Shown: positions 9,051 to 17,429, counted from the first letter of the stretch. The stretch: DNA of 64,000 bases from Bacteroidales bacterium (GCA_015060445.1 SUYL01000015.1:32053-96052), one strand, 5' to 3'. Notes: generated by a model not told the origin, from the sequence alone. Made by a program: numbers and translations.

Positions 9051-9911
9051 ATGGAACTCTTTTATTCAAATGAAATAAACAACGGCATCTGCACTCTAAA
9101 TGAAGAGGAGAGCAGACACTGTTCAAAAGTGCTCAGGCATGTGCCGGGAGATACGGTAAACGTTATAGACGGGTGCGGTTCCCTCTATACCTGCAGGATT
9201 ATAGAATGCGGGAAGCAGGTGGTATGTTCCGTGGAACAGGTGCAGGAAAACTTTGGCGCACACAAGTATCACCTTACAATGGCGGTGTGTCCCACAAAAA
9301 ACATAGACCGTTATGAATGGTTCCTGGAAAAGGCAACCGAGATGGGGATTGATGTTGTGGCTCCTGTAATTGGGGAGCACTCCGAGCGCAGGATAATAAA
9401 GCCTGAGCGACTTGAAAAAATATTGGTTTCTGCGGCAAAACAATCTCTCAAGGGGGCGGTACCGGTTTTGTGTGAGACTGTTCCTGTTAAAGAATTCATC
9501 CGCAATGCCGCCTCATTACCCGGGGTAAAACTTATTGCCTATTGCGGAGTGCAGGAGAAGGTAACCTTGGCTGAGGCCATAGCAATGGCCCGTGAACTCC
9601 TGCCTGTTCCCGGAAGTGCCGGTTTCCCAGAGCAGGCGGGTTACATTGGACAGGCAGGTGGTCCCTGGAGTGTCGGTTTCCCAGGGCAGGCGGGTTCCAT
9701 AGAGCAGGCGGTTCCCAAAGGGGCGGTGCAGGCATTTGAGGAAGATCTGCCGGCAATTACAATACTCATTGGCCCGGAAGGAGATTTCTCCCCTGCTGAA
9801 GTGGAGGCTGCCATGGCTGCAGGATTCCACCCTCTGACACTGGGCTCATCCCGCCTAAGAACTGAGACTGCGGCAGTTGCAGCGGTAGCGGGAGTATATT
9901 TCATGATTTAA
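9051..9911 (+). CDS. rsmE: 16S rRNA (uridine1498-N3) methyltransferase RsmE, with repeat insert
   Basis: SPOUT-class methyltransferase that modifies U1498 of 16S rRNA. The N-terminal PUA-like part includes SRHCSKVLRHVPGD. The catalytic knot shows EKATEMGID, HSERR, the SAM-binding IGPEGDFSPAE and the terminal LGSSRLRTETA. At 286 aa it is about 40 residues longer than usual, because residues about 186-225 are a Gly/Gln/Ala-rich two-copy repeat just before the knot. An upstream ATG at 9029 begins a near-duplicate of the first 20 nt of the gene but is out of frame and closes after 14 codons. Confidence 0.93.
   Translation: MELFYSNEINNGICTLNEEESRHCSKVLRHVPGDTVNVIDGCGSLYTCRIIECGKQVVCSVEQVQENFGAHKYHLTMAVCPTKNIDRYEWFLEKATEMGIDVVAPVIGEHSERRIIKPERLEKILVSAAKQSLKGAVPVLCETVPVKEFIRNAASLPGVKLIAYCGVQEKVTLAEAIAMARELLPVPGSAGFPEQAGYIGQAGGPWSVGFPGQAGSIEQAVPKGAVQAFEEDLPAITILIGPEGDFSPAEVEAAMAAGFHPLTLGSSRLRTETAAVAAVAGVYFMI
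9615..9710 (+). repeat. In-frame minisatellite inside rsmE (54-nt period)
   Basis: Two 42-nt arms beginning AGTGCCGGTTTCCCAG (9615) and AGTGTCGGTTTCCCAG (9669) are 54 nt apart, exactly 18 codons, so copy-number change would preserve the frame. Confidence 0.85.
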
Positions 9912-9987
9912 TTAAAAGTATCTTTCCCCGGCATACTCTCTCTGGGTCGCTTCCTCAGGCAACTTTGTAAAACCCGGGCATTTTGTG

Positions 9988-9995
9988 TAGATTTG
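9988..9995 (+). promoter_or_regulatory. tsaC promoter -7 box (TAGATTTG)
   Basis: TAnnTTTG with a TTTG about 20 nt upstream (9964), the expected -33/-7 geometry, 27 nt before the ATG. Confidence 0.65.
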
Positions 9996-10022
9996 CATTA
10001 TGTACCTTAATGATATTGTCTT

Positions 10023-10586
10023 ATGAAAGAACAGATAGATGCAGCAATTAAAGTTTTGAAAGAGGGTGGCGTAATTCTTTATCCTACAGATACAATATGG
10101 GGGCTTGGATGTGATGCCACAAATGAGGCGGCCGTGGAGAAGGTCTTTAAAATCAAGCAGCGTGCAGACAGCAAGAGCCTTATTACGCTTGTCTGTGATT
10201 TGGATATGGTCGGGAGGTATGTAAAGGAGATTCCCGAGATAGCAATACAGTTGGTTGAGGTTAATGACAAGCCTATGACAATAATCTATCCAGGGGCAAT
10301 GGGACTGGCAAAAAATGTGGTGGCAGAAGATGGCACTGTGGGGATCCGCATTCCAAACCATGAGTTCTGCAACAAACTTATCTACAAATTCCGGAGGGCA
10401 TTGGTTTCCACCTCTGCAAATATTTCGGGAACGCCTGCTCCTGCAAGATTCGAGGATATTCCGCAGGAGATTAAGGATGCTGTTGATTTTATAGTGCCAG
10501 AGAGGTTTGAGGGGGAGTGCACCCGTTCAGCATCCCAGATTATAAAAGTTGGTTTGGGCAGTGAGATTGAAATAATCCGAGGATAG
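10023..10586 (+). CDS. tsaC: Threonylcarbamoyl-AMP synthase (Sua5/YciO/YrdC family)
   Basis: Makes threonylcarbamoyl-AMP from threonine, bicarbonate and ATP for the t6A37 tRNA modification. The 187-aa single-domain form carries YPTDTIWGLGCDA near residue 20, KVFKIKQRADSKSL near 40, IIYPGA, VGIRIPNH and STSANISGTP. The Sua5 C-terminal domain is absent, so the short TsaC/YciO type is the right class. It has its own promoter and ends at the minisatellite gap. Confidence 0.9.
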   Translation: MKEQIDAAIKVLKEGGVILYPTDTIWGLGCDATNEAAVEKVFKIKQRADSKSLITLVCDLDMVGRYVKEIPEIAIQLVEVNDKPMTIIYPGAMGLAKNVVAEDGTVGIRIPNHEFCNKLIYKFRRALVSTSANISGTPAPARFEDIPQEIKDAVDFIVPERFEGECTRSASQIIKVGLGSEIEIIRG

Positions 10587-10627
10587 TTGCCATCTGCGCT
10601 GGCAATTGTGCCGCCGGTGCCGGTGGT

Positions 10628-10768
10628 TTCATCCACGCTGGAGGGTGTTTTTGTGGATGAAGTGATGTGCAGAGTTGCATTTGTCCACGCTGTAGGGTGC
10701 TTTTGTGGATGAAGCAATGTGCAGAGTTGCATTTGTCCACGCTGGAGGGTTTTTTTGTGGATGAAGTG
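10628..10768. repeat. 52-nt tandem repeat, three copies, each with a hairpin
   Basis: Units begin at about 10628, 10680 and 10732. Each contains TCCACGCTG, a G/T-rich spacer and GTGGATGAA. In the first copy TTCATCCAC and GTGGATGAA are perfectly complementary. The repeat follows tsaC in a convergent intergenic gap. Confidence 0.85.
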
Positions 10769-10800
10769 TTTATTTTGTGAGGAGGAGGGCTTCCCGAGCG

Positions 10801-10945
10801 CACCCCGAGCAACCTCGAGCGCAACCCAATGCAACCCAACGCAACCCAACGTAACCCAATGCAACCCAACGTAACCCAATGCAACCCAACGCAACCCCAA
10901 GTGCAACCCCCAACGTAACTCCGAGCGCAACCCTGAGCGTAGTCT
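10801..10945. repeat. 10-nt tandem repeat (CAACCCAACG type)
   Basis: Roughly a dozen degenerate copies of CAACCCAAcG / CAACCCAAtG in tandem. The minus-strand ORFs of the track here are low-complexity artefacts. Confidence 0.85.
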
Positions 10946-10969
10946 GGGATGTGAGGCAGGTATAGCGGG

Positions 10970-11067
10970 GAGCAGGCGGCAGGGAGCGGGGCAGGTAGCA
11001 GGTGGCAGGTAGCAGGCGGCAGGCGGCAAGTAGCAGGCGGCAGGGAGCGGGGCAGGTAGCAGGTGAT
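10970..11067. repeat. Short tandem repeat (GGCAGGTAGCA type)
   Basis: Irregular tandem GGCAGG-GTAGCAGG units run almost to the stop codon of the convergent EEP gene. With the two preceding arrays it fills the whole 483-nt gap between tsaC and that gene, where I see no gene. Confidence 0.8.
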
Positions 11068-11069
11068 GG

Positions 11070-12224
11070 CTATATTATTATCTCCGAGATTACCGGGTAG
11101 TGGTCTGAGAGGCTGATTTTTTGTGCGTTGTGGGTGGCGCATCCTGCGTCTTGGGGGACGAGTATGTAATCAATCCTCAGCAGGGGCCATAGGGTGGCAA
11201 AAGTGGCACCGAATCCTTTGCCGGCCTCTTCAAAGGTGTCTTTTCTGTTTTTTGCCAGTGTGTGGTATGTGAATGACATTGGGGTGTCATTGAAATCGCC
11301 GCATATTATTGCGGGCTGTGAGTGGCTGTTTATGTCATTCAGGATGCGGGCCACCTGTTCGGAGCGTTTTATGAAGGTCCCTTTCATTTTTTCGTGGGTT
11401 TCCACAATGTTCCTGGTGATTTCTCCTCCAAGGCTCTCTTCTTTTGCATTATGGATATCCCCTTCTTTTTCCCTCATCTCTTCCAGTTTGTCCGAGAACT
11501 TGTGCGCCAGTGCCGTAAATGATACATTGTATGATTCCAAATGGTTGTTGTATATCCTCAGGCTCCTTCCAAAGTGCTTTATGTCTGCGTAGATGGAGAG
11601 GTTGGTGCTGTTGGGGAAACTTATCCTGCCCCTGTCTCCCATAGGGAATTTGCTCAAAATTATATTCCCGAACAGTTTTCCGTTCCTCGCCTTGAACAGG
11701 TGGTAATGCCTGTGCGGGTATTGGCTGAAAATGGTGTCGGCCTGAGTGCGGTCTTCTACAAAGAATTCCTGCATGCATACTATATCAGGTGATTCCATTT
11801 TCAGATGATGTGCCATCTCTTTCCTGCACTCTTCTCTGGATAGTTTGTTGCCGGATGAGGAGAACATCCCTACGTTGTAACTCTCAATCTTGAGCCTTAT
11901 CCCCTCTACTTCGGGATTCTCCTTATGACCTATTTTATAGAAGAGTTCTGTATATAGGAGTGAGGGGAGCAGTGCTACAACTGTAATCCATGCACTGGCA
12001 CTGCGCCGCATCATTGCAATTGCCAGCAGGAGCAGGTTTATTGCAAAAATGGGGATAAAGTAGAGTCCGAAAAAGAGCGGCAGGGAGAATTTGGACGGGT
12101 TTACATATACTGCTATGTAAGAGAGGAACAATGCAGCGGCAGCCACAACCAGGATGGCCCTGAATGTGATTCCAAACAAAAGGGGAGATCTTTTCCTCCC
12201 CCCTATGCTCCCTTTTCTCTTCAT
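11070..12224 (-). CDS. Membrane-anchored endonuclease/exonuclease/phosphatase family protein
   Basis: 384-aa protein with three to four hydrophobic segments in the first ~95 residues and a C-terminal EEP (DNase I-like) fold. Metal and catalytic motifs: QEFF near residue 155, NNHLES, CGDFNDTP and the terminal SLSDHYPVISEI. Members include nucleases and lipid or sugar phosphatases, so the substrate is open. It is followed on the minus strand upstream by rhomboid and mutL genes, an arrangement I recall as common in Bacteroidales. Confidence 0.85.
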   Translation of the reverse strand: MKRKGSIGGRKRSPLLFGITFRAILVVAAAALFLSYIAVYVNPSKFSLPLFFGLYFIPIFAINLLLLAIAMMRRSASAWITVVALLPSLLYTELFYKIGHKENPEVEGIRLKIESYNVGMFSSSGNKLSREECRKEMAHHLKMESPDIVCMQEFFVEDRTQADTIFSQYPHRHYHLFKARNGKLFGNIILSKFPMGDRGRISFPNSTNLSIYADIKHFGRSLRIYNNHLESYNVSFTALAHKFSDKLEEMREKEGDIHNAKEESLGGEITRNIVETHEKMKGTFIKRSEQVARILNDINSHSQPAIICGDFNDTPMSFTYHTLAKNRKDTFEEAGKGFGATFATLWPLLRIDYILVPQDAGCATHNAQKISLSDHYPVISEIII

Positions 12225-12300
12225 AAATTGTACACTCTGTTATTGAACTTTACGGCACATTCCTGTACCTTAAGTCACCAGTATCTTCTGGTGTGCTGCA

Positions 12301-12975
12301 TCAATAATACATTCTGTTGTTTTTCTTCCAGTAGAGTATGAGGAAAAATCCAAAAATCATTCCTCCAAGGTGGGCAAAATGGGCTACATTTCCCCCTCTT
12401 CCCGACAGTCCCAGAAGCAGTTCAAGTGCTCCGAAGATAATTACAAACCATTTGGCCTTCAGGGCTACAGGTGGGAAGATCAGTTGCATTATATTGTCGG
12501 GAAAAAGCATTCCGTATGCGAGAAGGAGTCCGTAAATGGCTCCCGATGCACCCACGGTAGGGGTGGTGAGGAGTGCTTCTATCTCTGCTCTGGCAAACAT
12601 GTCCCCGGCGTTGAGGTCTGCTATGTATCCCTGAAGTTGCAGCCACATTACCCCCATGTGCAGCAGAGCGGCACCTATTCCGGTTACAAAGTAATAGAAC
12701 AGGAATTTCTGGCTTCCCCAAACCCTTTCAAGGACACATCCGAAAATGTACAGGGTGTACATGTTGAACAGTATATGGGTAAATCCGCCGTGCATGAACA
12801 TGTGTGTTACCAATTGGTATGGCTTGAACAACGGTGAGTCAAAATAGAACAGTGCAAAGTTCCCGTACATGAAATTGCCTGTAATCATGGTAATGATGTA
12901 CATGAGAACATTTACAAGCAAAAGGTTCTTTACAACGGGAGGCATGCTCCCCAATATTGAATTTCCTCTGAACAT
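12301..12975 (-). CDS. Rhomboid family intramembrane serine protease
   Basis: Six-helix polytopic protease (224 aa) that cleaves transmembrane substrates. The catalytic serine is in GASGAIYGLLLAYG and the catalytic histidine in HFAHLGGM. The N-terminal oxyanion-side motif HMFMHGGFTHILFNMY is also present. It lies 5 nt downstream of mutL and is likely cotranscribed with it. Confidence 0.9.
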   Translation of the reverse strand: MFRGNSILGSMPPVVKNLLLVNVLMYIITMITGNFMYGNFALFYFDSPLFKPYQLVTHMFMHGGFTHILFNMYTLYIFGCVLERVWGSQKFLFYYFVTGIGAALLHMGVMWLQLQGYIADLNAGDMFARAEIEALLTTPTVGASGAIYGLLLAYGMLFPDNIMQLIFPPVALKAKWFVIIFGALELLLGLSGRGGNVAHFAHLGGMIFGFFLILYWKKNNRMYY

Positions 12976-12980
12976 AATAT

Positions 12981-14891
12981 TTACATTAGTTTGCCCGCAA
13001 GTTCCTCCATGGTTATTATGGCCATTGTAGGATTTCCCTGCGGAGTTCTGTTTGGTGTGCTGCAGGCAAAGAGTGAATCTATAAGTTCCTGGGCCTGGGC
13101 ACTGCCCATTGCCGAAGGCCTTCCCAATGATGATTTCCTTACCAGATCAATGGCAATCCTCTCCTTGAGTTCCTGTCCCAGATCTTTGCCGGCTTCCTGC
13201 AGTCCGGCAAGTATGGAGTCTATGCTCTCCTTTATTGGAAGATTGTATTCTGCAAATGTTGCAGGTATTCCGTAAACCACAATGCAGTTCTCTCCAAATG
13301 ACCTTATGTCAAACCCCAAACTCTTCAGCATGGTGGCATTCTCCATAAGCAGGTGGTATGAGTTGTGGTCCAAATCCATAGTTTCGGGGAACATCTGCTC
13401 CTGTATCGGCTGGTTTTCTGCATTTATTGTCTGCATGTACCTTTCAAAGAATATCCTTTCACGGGCTCTCCCTACATCAATAAGCATCAGCCCCGATTTT
13501 ACAGTTGTAAGGATGTATTTCCCCTTAAGTACTATGGTTGGGTTGGCGCATGCATTTTCCTCTCCAAAGAATCCGTCATATCCTGCACTGCCTTTTCCGG
13601 CACCAGTGTTGTCTGAAGGGTATGGAACACCTTGCCCGGCATCTGCAGGGCCAGCGGAAAAGCCACCCTCTTCAAACAGCGGATTCCCCTCAAATCTGGC
13701 GGTTGAGGCAAAATCTTCCCTGGTACTGTTCCATTCAGTTGAGGAGTTCCATCTGGCTCCGTTCTTCTTCTCTTCATCAAAAGGGTTGAAGAGCGGGTCA
13801 TAATTTATTTTTGGTGCGCTGAAAGGTCTTCCACCGCCTTGGAATCCGGTCTTGAGGACTGGGATCTCCGGTGCCCCTTCGGTATCAAAATCAATTGAAG
13901 GGACAAAAGAGCCTTCCCCAATGGCCTCCTTTACGCAGGCGGTCATTATCTCAAAGATTACCCCCTCATCCTCAAACTTTATCTCGGTTTTGCTCGGATG
14001 TATGTTTACATCTGTGCTTCCCGGTTCAATTTCAAGGAAAAGGAAATAGGAAGGGGAGGTGCTGTCGGGAATAAGATTGCCGTACCCTTTGGTTATAGCC
14101 TTGTGCAGCAGCGGACTCTTGAAGAACCTGCCGTTCACAAAAAGATACTGGTTGGGCTGGCTCTTCTTTGCAAATTCGGGGCGTCCTATGAACCCCTGTA
14201 TCTTTACAATGTTGGTCTCTGTCTGGGCAGTAATGAGGTCTTTTGCAATATCCTTTCCGCAAAGTTGGGTTATCCTCTGCTTTACAGTTGTGGCAGGGGT
14301 TGCATGGAAGATGTCCTTTGAGTTGTGGATGAGCCTGAACTCCACATCAATGCGGGTAAGGGCCACCCTTATGAACTCATTTACAATCTGCCTGTACTCC
14401 ACATTGTCCGATTTGAGGAACTTCCTCCTTGCAGGGACATTGTAGAAGATGTTCCGTACTGCAATGTTGGTTCCCACCGGGCAAGAGGTTTCGGTTTGGG
14501 AGATTATGCTGTTCTCTGCAATATGTATTTCGGTGCCGCATTCGCACTCTTTTCTGCGGGTCTTGAGGGTTACATCTGCGCAGGCTGCAATTGAGGCAAG
14601 AGCCTCACCCCTGAATCCGTAAGTTTGGATTGAGTAGAGGTCTTCCGCCTTCTCTATTTTGGAGGTGGCGTGACGTTCAAAGCACAGGGCAGCCTCCTGA
14701 GGGGTCATTCCGCATCCGTTGTCGATAACCTGTATGAGGGTACGGCCGCTGTCGTTTATTACAACAACAACGGAGGTGGCCCCGGCATCAACGGCATTCT
14801 CCATAAGTTCCTTTACAACATTGCAAGGACGCTGGATAACCTCTCCCGCGGCAATGAGATTTGATATATGGCTCGGCAGTATCTGTAGCAT
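12981..14891 (-). CDS. mutL: DNA mismatch repair protein MutL
   Basis: GHKL ATPase that couples MutS mismatch recognition to downstream repair. N-terminal ATPase motifs are intact: ELMENAVDAGAT, DNGCGM, FERHATSKI and YGFRGEAL, then VNGRF and HPSKTEIKF. A Gly/Asn/Phe-rich linker (about residues 350-450) leads to the C-terminal dimerisation domain. There, at about residues 470-482, the segment usually reading DQHAxxE in endonuclease-type MutL reads DVGRARER, so the His and Gln are missing. The 636-aa length is normal. Confidence 0.95.
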   Translation of the reverse strand: MLQILPSHISNLIAAGEVIQRPCNVVKELMENAVDAGATSVVVVINDSGRTLIQVIDNGCGMTPQEAALCFERHATSKIEKAEDLYSIQTYGFRGEALASIAACADVTLKTRRKECECGTEIHIAENSIISQTETSCPVGTNIAVRNIFYNVPARRKFLKSDNVEYRQIVNEFIRVALTRIDVEFRLIHNSKDIFHATPATTVKQRITQLCGKDIAKDLITAQTETNIVKIQGFIGRPEFAKKSQPNQYLFVNGRFFKSPLLHKAITKGYGNLIPDSTSPSYFLFLEIEPGSTDVNIHPSKTEIKFEDEGVIFEIMTACVKEAIGEGSFVPSIDFDTEGAPEIPVLKTGFQGGGRPFSAPKINYDPLFNPFDEEKKNGARWNSSTEWNSTREDFASTARFEGNPLFEEGGFSAGPADAGQGVPYPSDNTGAGKGSAGYDGFFGEENACANPTIVLKGKYILTTVKSGLMLIDVGRARERIFFERYMQTINAENQPIQEQMFPETMDLDHNSYHLLMENATMLKSLGFDIRSFGENCIVVYGIPATFAEYNLPIKESIDSILAGLQEAGKDLGQELKERIAIDLVRKSSLGRPSAMGSAQAQELIDSLFACSTPNRTPQGNPTMAIITMEELAGKLM

Positions 14892-14894
14892 CCC

Positions 14895-15176
14895 CTAAAA
14901 CAGCAATCCCATTAGTTGTGCCATATACACCGCTGCAACCAGTACTGCTGCAATTCCCAAGATTGAGAGGAACCTCATGAATGGGGTGTATTTTATCTCT
15001 TTTCTTGCAACTTCCATTCTCCTGAAAGAACCTTTGATACTTGCTCCAGGAACATATTCTCCTGCCCTTTCCCTCTCGGCTGCATCTATCTTGTTCTTGA
15101 GGGCCTCCTTCCTCTCATCATAGAAGACAGGCTGGTAGTTGAACTTTCTGATTTTCGGTTGGTGAAAAAATCCCAT
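14895..15176 (-). CDS. Conserved small membrane-anchored protein, unknown function
   Basis: 93-aa protein with a charged N-terminal two thirds (KIRKFNYQPVFYDERKEALKNKI) and one C-terminal transmembrane helix (FLSILGIAAVLVAAVYMAQLMGLLF). The track start at 15182 is a TTG, and the first ATG in frame is 15176. It lies just upstream of mutL on the same strand with its own -7 box. I recall similar short proteins in many Bacteroidota but no known role. Confidence 0.7.
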   Translation of the reverse strand: MGFFHQPKIRKFNYQPVFYDERKEALKNKIDAAERERAGEYVPGASIKGSFRRMEVARKEIKYTPFMRFLSILGIAAVLVAAVYMAQLMGLLF

Positions 15177-15200
15177 AGTCAATCATTTTATCTAAACAAA

Positions 15201-15208
15201 CAAAGATA
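15201..15208 (-). promoter_or_regulatory. -7 box (TATCTTTG), minus-strand half of a divergent pair
   Basis: Perfect TAnnTTTG, 25 nt before the 93-aa gene; it would drive that gene, mutL and rhomboid. Confidence 0.6.
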
Positions 15209-15220
15209 AAATATTTATGT

Positions 15221-15228
15221 TAAATTTG
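15221..15228 (+). promoter_or_regulatory. -7 box (TAAATTTG) for ispF
   Basis: TAnnTTTG 16 nt before the ispF ATG, back to back with the minus-strand box. Confidence 0.55.
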
Positions 15229-15243
15229 CTCAAAATATTTATT

Positions 15244-15723
15244 ATGGATTTGAGAATAGGAAACGGATACGATGTCCATCTTCTGGCTCCGGGGCTGGAG
15301 TTCTGGCTGGGCGGCATAAAAGTGGAACATACAAAGGGGTGTGTTGCCCATTCAGACGGGGATACCCTTATACACGCATTGTGCGACGCAATGCTGGGTG
15401 CCCTTGCGCTGGGGGATATAGGGAAGCATTTTCCCGACAATTCTCCGGAATTCAAGGGGATAGACAGCAAGATTCTCCTCTCCAGAGTAAATGCACTCAT
15501 AAAGGAGAAGGGGTATGAACTTGTAAATGCAGACTGCACAATATTGCTCCAGAAACCCAAAGTTGCCCCGTACATACTTCCAATGAGGGAGTGCTTGTCG
15601 GGAGTATTGGGAGTTGATGTGGAGAGGATATCCGTAAAGGCAACCACAACAGAAGGTGCAGGTTTTGTTGGGAGGGAAGAGGCTATTGCCGTATATGCAA
15701 CCGTACTGTTACATAAAGGATAA
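15244..15723 (+). CDS. ispF: 2-C-methyl-D-erythritol 2,4-cyclodiphosphate synthase
   Basis: Fifth enzyme of the MEP isoprenoid pathway; cyclises CDP-ME 2-phosphate with loss of CMP. The 159-aa protein starts at the internal ATG 15244 (MDLRIGNGYDVH). The zinc ligands are in GYDVH and HSDGDTLIHALCDA, followed by LGDIGKHFPD and the C-terminal VKATTTEGAGFVGREEAIA. The trimeric family length is matched exactly. Confidence 0.95.
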   Translation: MDLRIGNGYDVHLLAPGLEFWLGGIKVEHTKGCVAHSDGDTLIHALCDAMLGALALGDIGKHFPDNSPEFKGIDSKILLSRVNALIKEKGYELVNADCTILLQKPKVAPYILPMRECLSGVLGVDVERISVKATTTEGAGFVGREEAIAVYATVLLHKG

Positions 15724-15757
15724 CCATTATTTGTTGATATAACTTAAATTTAAGAAA

Positions 15758-16456
15758 ATGAAGAGATTACTGTTTGTTCTAATGTTGTGTATCCCAATGT
15801 TGGCAATGGCCCAGGAAAAGGGAGAAGTTTATGGTTCTGTAGATTTGGGGTACAGATATATGTGGAGAGGTTTCTCCAATGGAGATGCACCCGTTGCAAT
15901 GCCCACAATAGGTTACAGCAAAGGGGGCTTTGATGTGTATGCCTGGGGTGCGTTTGCCTTTGATGACACCTACAGGGAGATAAACATTGGGGTAAGTTAT
16001 TCGTTCAGCAACTTTACATTGGAACTGGTGGATTATTTCTATCCATGGCCAGGCTCAGATTTTTTCAATTTCAGCAAGCATTCAACAACCCACACAATAG
16101 AGGCTATTGCAACATATGAACCGGTGGCTGTCCCTATGCATTTTACAATTGGCTCCATCATTTTTGGAGATGACAAGAAGTGGAACGGCAAGAATGCATT
16201 CTCTACCTATGCAGAAATGGGGTACACCCATGAGTTCAATGAAAGGAACATGCTGCAGGGAGTTGTGGGTGCCTCTCTGAACAAGAGTTTCTACAACGAT
16301 TACGGAAAAGACTTCAATCTTGTAAACCTTACTGCAGCCTACACAAGGGTGTTCAGTTTCTGGAAATTTGATGAGTTTCCCGTAACCGCATCATATACAT
16401 ACAACCCTTATCTGGAGAAATCCTACTTTAATGTAATGTTTACAGTAGGGCTGTAA
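15758..16456 (+). CDS. TorF-like putative outer-membrane porin
   Basis: 232-aa exported barrel protein. A signal peptide (MKRLLFVLMLCIPMLAMAQ) is followed by alternating strands rich in Tyr/Trp/Phe, e.g. DLGYRYMWRGFSNG, as in TorF/gcw_chp family proteins, and a terminal FNVMFTVGL strand. No substrate can be assigned. It starts 35 nt after ispF and may be read through from it. Confidence 0.65.
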   Translation: MKRLLFVLMLCIPMLAMAQEKGEVYGSVDLGYRYMWRGFSNGDAPVAMPTIGYSKGGFDVYAWGAFAFDDTYREINIGVSYSFSNFTLELVDYFYPWPGSDFFNFSKHSTTHTIEAIATYEPVAVPMHFTIGSIIFGDDKKWNGKNAFSTYAEMGYTHEFNERNMLQGVVGASLNKSFYNDYGKDFNLVNLTAAYTRVFSFWKFDEFPVTASYTYNPYLEKSYFNVMFTVGL

Positions 16457-16476
16457 TTTCTTCCCGACAAAAAATA

Positions 16477-16590
16477 AATTCAGCAGGAATTTTAATCCTA
16501 CCGGCTCGAAGTCTCCTCTGCTTCGCCATTGCTGCGCAATAGCTCGCAACCGTCGAATTATGCCGGCAGGATTAAAATTCCTGCTGAATT
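16477..16590. repeat. 29-bp near-perfect inverted repeat with structured 56-nt loop
   Basis: The left arm 16477-16505 (AATTCAGCAGGAATTTTAAT...) is complementary to 16562-16590 with one mismatch. The loop holds smaller pairings such as ATTG/CAAT. It lies between convergent genes and resembles a mobile REP/MITE-type palindrome or a very long terminator. Confidence 0.85.
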
Positions 16591-16608
16591 GTTTTTGGAG
16601 TATATATG

Positions 16609-16633
16609 GCAGGAGGGAATGGAACCCTCCTGC
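16609..16633 (-). terminator. Hairpin after SIS-domain gene
   Basis: GCAGGAGGG pairs perfectly with CCCTCCTGC around 7 nt just past the minus-strand stop; no clear T-run, so factor-independent termination is uncertain. Confidence 0.5.
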
Positions 16634-16641
16634 GATGAATG

Positions 16642-17403
16642 CTACAATCCTGCAGACCTTTTCTTGTATTCTGCAATGCATGCATCAAGACGCTCGTGGG
16701 CGGTAGTGTCGCCAGGAACGTTGTGTGAAGGGTGGATGTAAAGTTTTACACCTCTCTCTTCAAGAATCTCTGCAACTGTACAGATGGTCATCCAAACTGT
16801 GGTTACCGATGCCATGGTTGAAAGGGGTCCAACTTTGTCCTGATGTTTCTTCAACTGGCAAGATGCATCAACTATAGGGCAGCATGTGTCAACTACATAG
16901 TCTGCAATCTGGAAGAGGTTCTTTCCGCAAGAGTGGCGTGGAACCTTGTTGCCTGTCTCCGATGCAGAACCGAATACGATAACTTTCATTCCGCGTTTCT
17001 TTGCCTCCAGAGCCACATCAATGTTTACGGCGTTGATACCGGTGTGTGAGAAGATCCATACGACATCCTTCTCGTCAAAGTTCCAGCTTTTCATGATTGA
17101 CTGGCCGTAACCCTCAGCTCTCTCCAGCCATAGGAACTGATGGATACCCATCTCACCTGTAATGTGGGTGAAGAAGGTAAGAGGAAGTTCACAAAGGGGG
17201 TGAAACCCTACAAAACCACCGATTCTCGGATACATCTCTTCAATAGGGAGGTTTGCATGACCACAACCGAAAGTGTGCACCCAACGGCCTGCCTCAATGG
17301 TATCTGCCATTACTTCTGCCACTTTTCTGATATTTTCCATCTGAGTTTCCTCAATCTTGTCCATAACGCTTATAGCGTTCTTTTTCCATTCTTTTGCTAA
17401 CAT
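16642..17403 (-). CDS. SIS-domain sugar-phosphate-binding protein (UPF0309-like)
   Basis: 253-aa cytoplasmic protein with a sugar isomerase (SIS) fold. GCGHANLPIEEMYPRIGG near residue 46, WIFSHTGINAVNIDVALEAKKRG and the strand KVIVFGSAS are typical of phosphosugar-binding SIS proteins; the HTGINAVNIDVA block matches the UPF0309 type. It ends a minus-strand run with the MFS transporter (26-nt gap) and ROK kinase, suggesting uptake, phosphorylation and isomerisation or etherase-like processing of one sugar. The exact reaction is unknown. Confidence 0.8.
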   Translation of the reverse strand: MLAKEWKKNAISVMDKIEETQMENIRKVAEVMADTIEAGRWVHTFGCGHANLPIEEMYPRIGGFVGFHPLCELPLTFFTHITGEMGIHQFLWLERAEGYGQSIMKSWNFDEKDVVWIFSHTGINAVNIDVALEAKKRGMKVIVFGSASETGNKVPRHSCGKNLFQIADYVVDTCCPIVDASCQLKKHQDKVGPLSTMASVTTVWMTICTVAEILEERGVKLYIHPSHNVPGDTTAHERLDACIAEYKKRSAGL

Positions 17404-17429
17404 TTTCTGAATATTTTAGGTGTTCAATA

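Noticed and set aside
10628-10768. CRISPR array
   Set aside because: The three 52-nt units are contiguous tandem repeats without unique spacers; no cas genes nearby.
10382-11142. Long minus-strand ORFs (215 and 200 aa) over the tandem repeats
   Set aside because: They consist of low-complexity translations of the minisatellites and overlap tsaC; no plausible domain or promoter.
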